29,133 nucleotides of DNA from a virus: IMG/VR virus record IMGVR_UViG_3300025132_000206, positions 1 through 29,133 of that record; one strand, 5' to 3'. The position numbers and the translations under genes are program-made. Of this stretch, positions 28,121 to 29,133 are shown piece after piece; within the stretch, counting starts at the first letter, position 1; each line of letters begins with the position of its first letter. The notes beneath the pieces are model-generated. The model made no database searches, had not been told where the DNA came from, and was given only the letters and a program-made list of their open reading frames with translations.

Positions 28121-29133
28121 ATGTCAAATACAGTTTTGCCCCAAATAGTCGGTTATGCGAGAGTCAGCACGTCTGCGGGGGAACAGATCTCTGCGCTAGA
28201 AACCCAGAAAAGCAGATTAAAAAGTGCGGGTGTTCAAAAGATATTTACTGATGTTGAAAGTGGCCGAAGTAATGACAGACAGGCTTTTAATGACTTACTT
28301 CAACTAATTGATAAAAGAGCAATTAAAGAAATCGTTGTTACTAGGTTTGATCGACTTGGAAGAGACGCGGCTTTTGTCGATGCTGCTCTAGTTTTAGCGT
28401 CAAAAAAGAGCGTCGTAATTAGAACAATTGATACAGGAGTTGTAGATACTCAATCACCAACCGGTTTCTTAATGTCTCGAATCTCAACCAGTCTTGCGGA
28501 GATGGAAAGCAAGATGTTGAGCATGAGAGTTAAAAAAGCTCTCGACCAGAGATGGAAAGATGGGAAGATACCACGAAGTAAAATTCCTTGGGGTTATCAC
28601 AGAGTTAGATATGGAGATAAGTATCGTCTAGAAATTCATCCAATCGAGGGGGAAAAGGCAAGAAAGTTCTTAGAAGCTTTAAAAGAAAACGGATATAGGT
28701 GTCATAGAACACTCAAGGAATTTGGTGATTTTCCGCTAGCTAGAGTATCTAGTGTTAAGAAATGGATCTATAACCCTGTATTGAGAGGAGGTATTGGTTT
28801 CGACAAAATAAATAATTTCCAGTACAAAAAAGTAATCTGGGATCAGCATGAACCTCTAATTAGGCATGAAGACTGGTTCGTAATCAAAAGGACTATGGAG
28901 TTTAATACAAAAGCATGGGGAGCAAGTGCAAAAGTGCAGCCAAAACTTCTTACCGGTTTAGTTATTTGTTCCAGGTGTAATAACCGCTTGGGCTATGTAT
29001 CCCGTAAAAAGGAGACACATGCTTACGCTTTACGTTGTAACTTTCTTAAGTGCGATGCTTATGCGAAAAGAGTAAACGCAAAAATGATCGTAGAGGCTAT
29101 TAATAAGGCTTTAACAAAACGATCAAAAGAATT
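28121..29133 (+). CDS. Large serine recombinase (integrase), 3' truncated by window edge
   Basis: From ATG 28121 the frame is open to the end (337 residues visible). VGYARVSTSAGEQISALETQ (residues 10-29) is the catalytic-domain opening; Ser16 is the nucleophile, with Arg14 near it. VTRFDRLGRD (about residues 73-82) and the helix with LAEMESKMLSMR follow. The recombinase domain (IPWGYHRV, RTLKEFG, WIYNPVLRGG) and a zinc ribbon with CSRC and a later RCNFLKC are present, as in large serine integrases. It cuts and rejoins attP and attB for integration. Zn-ribbon and domain order exclude a small resolvase. The rest of the C-terminal part lies outside the window. Confidence 0.92.
   Translation, partial: MSNTVLPQIVGYARVSTSAGEQISALETQKSRLKSAGVQKIFTDVESGRSNDRQAFNDLLQLIDKRAIKEIVVTRFDRLGRDAAFVDAALVLASKKSVVIRTIDTGVVDTQSPTGFLMSRISTSLAEMESKMLSMRVKKALDQRWKDGKIPRSKIPWGYHRVRYGDKYRLEIHPIEGEKARKFLEALKENGYRCHRTLKEFGDFPLARVSSVKKWIYNPVLRGGIGFDKINNFQYKKVIWDQHEPLIRHEDWFVIKRTMEFNTKAWGASAKVQPKLLTGLVICSRCNNRLGYVSRKKETHAYALRCNFLKCDAYAKRVNAKMIVEAINKALTKRSKE

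Overview
The window looks like the structural half of a tailed temperate phage or prophage, most likely a siphovirus of marine picocyanobacteria (Synechococcus/Prochlorococcus). The host assignment is inference. It rests on the AT-leaning composition and on several small proteins that resemble, from memory, cyanophage-only families: the I-P-rich protein at 24985, the secreted proteins on the minus strand, the 2OG-Fe(II) oxygenase-like protein at 19595 and the short fibre proteins. No database could be searched.

Layout. Positions 1-3426 hold the end of the major capsid protein, a terminator, a 53-aa ORF, head-tail connector and completion genes, the tail terminator and the major tail protein, mostly joined by 1-4 base start/stop overlaps. 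Positions 3448-12731 hold a second terminator, the tail assembly chaperone pair (G plus a second-frame T-like part), the tape measure and the lambda L-, K- and J-like tail-tip genes. Positions 12766-19306 hold two more tube-like proteins and two long fibres, the second ending in an S74 chaperone. Positions 19368-25620 are a mosaic of small proteins: coiled coil, oxygenase-like, membrane, several short fibre proteins sharing an N-terminal RGT motif, a fibre-assembly chaperone and a zinc-finger protein. Positions 25577-27972 are a convergent, translationally coupled minus-strand operon of seven small genes; at least five encode secreted or membrane proteins. Position 28121 starts a large serine recombinase running off the window, behind a good sigma-70-like promoter flanked by related ATACGTAWGTAT sites.

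The strongest unexplained signal is a 15-bp element, consensus ACYNAGTTRAGTWAG, in at least twelve copies. They sit almost exclusively in the small gaps between genes, usually 0-8 bases before a start codon that lacks a Shine-Dalgarno sequence; two follow terminators. Genes starting by overlap with the preceding gene lack it. It could be a phage promoter or leaderless-start element, a translation element, or a dispersed repressor site comparable to the stoperators of mycobacteriophage L5.

Other points worth a look are a likely recoding site in the tail chaperone, a K-like peptidase domain without its usual histidine, a 31-aa membrane gene stitched into the minus operon, and an operon gene with no canonical start codon. 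No tRNA, rRNA, CRISPR array or insertion sequence was seen. No stretch longer than 300 bases is without a gene.
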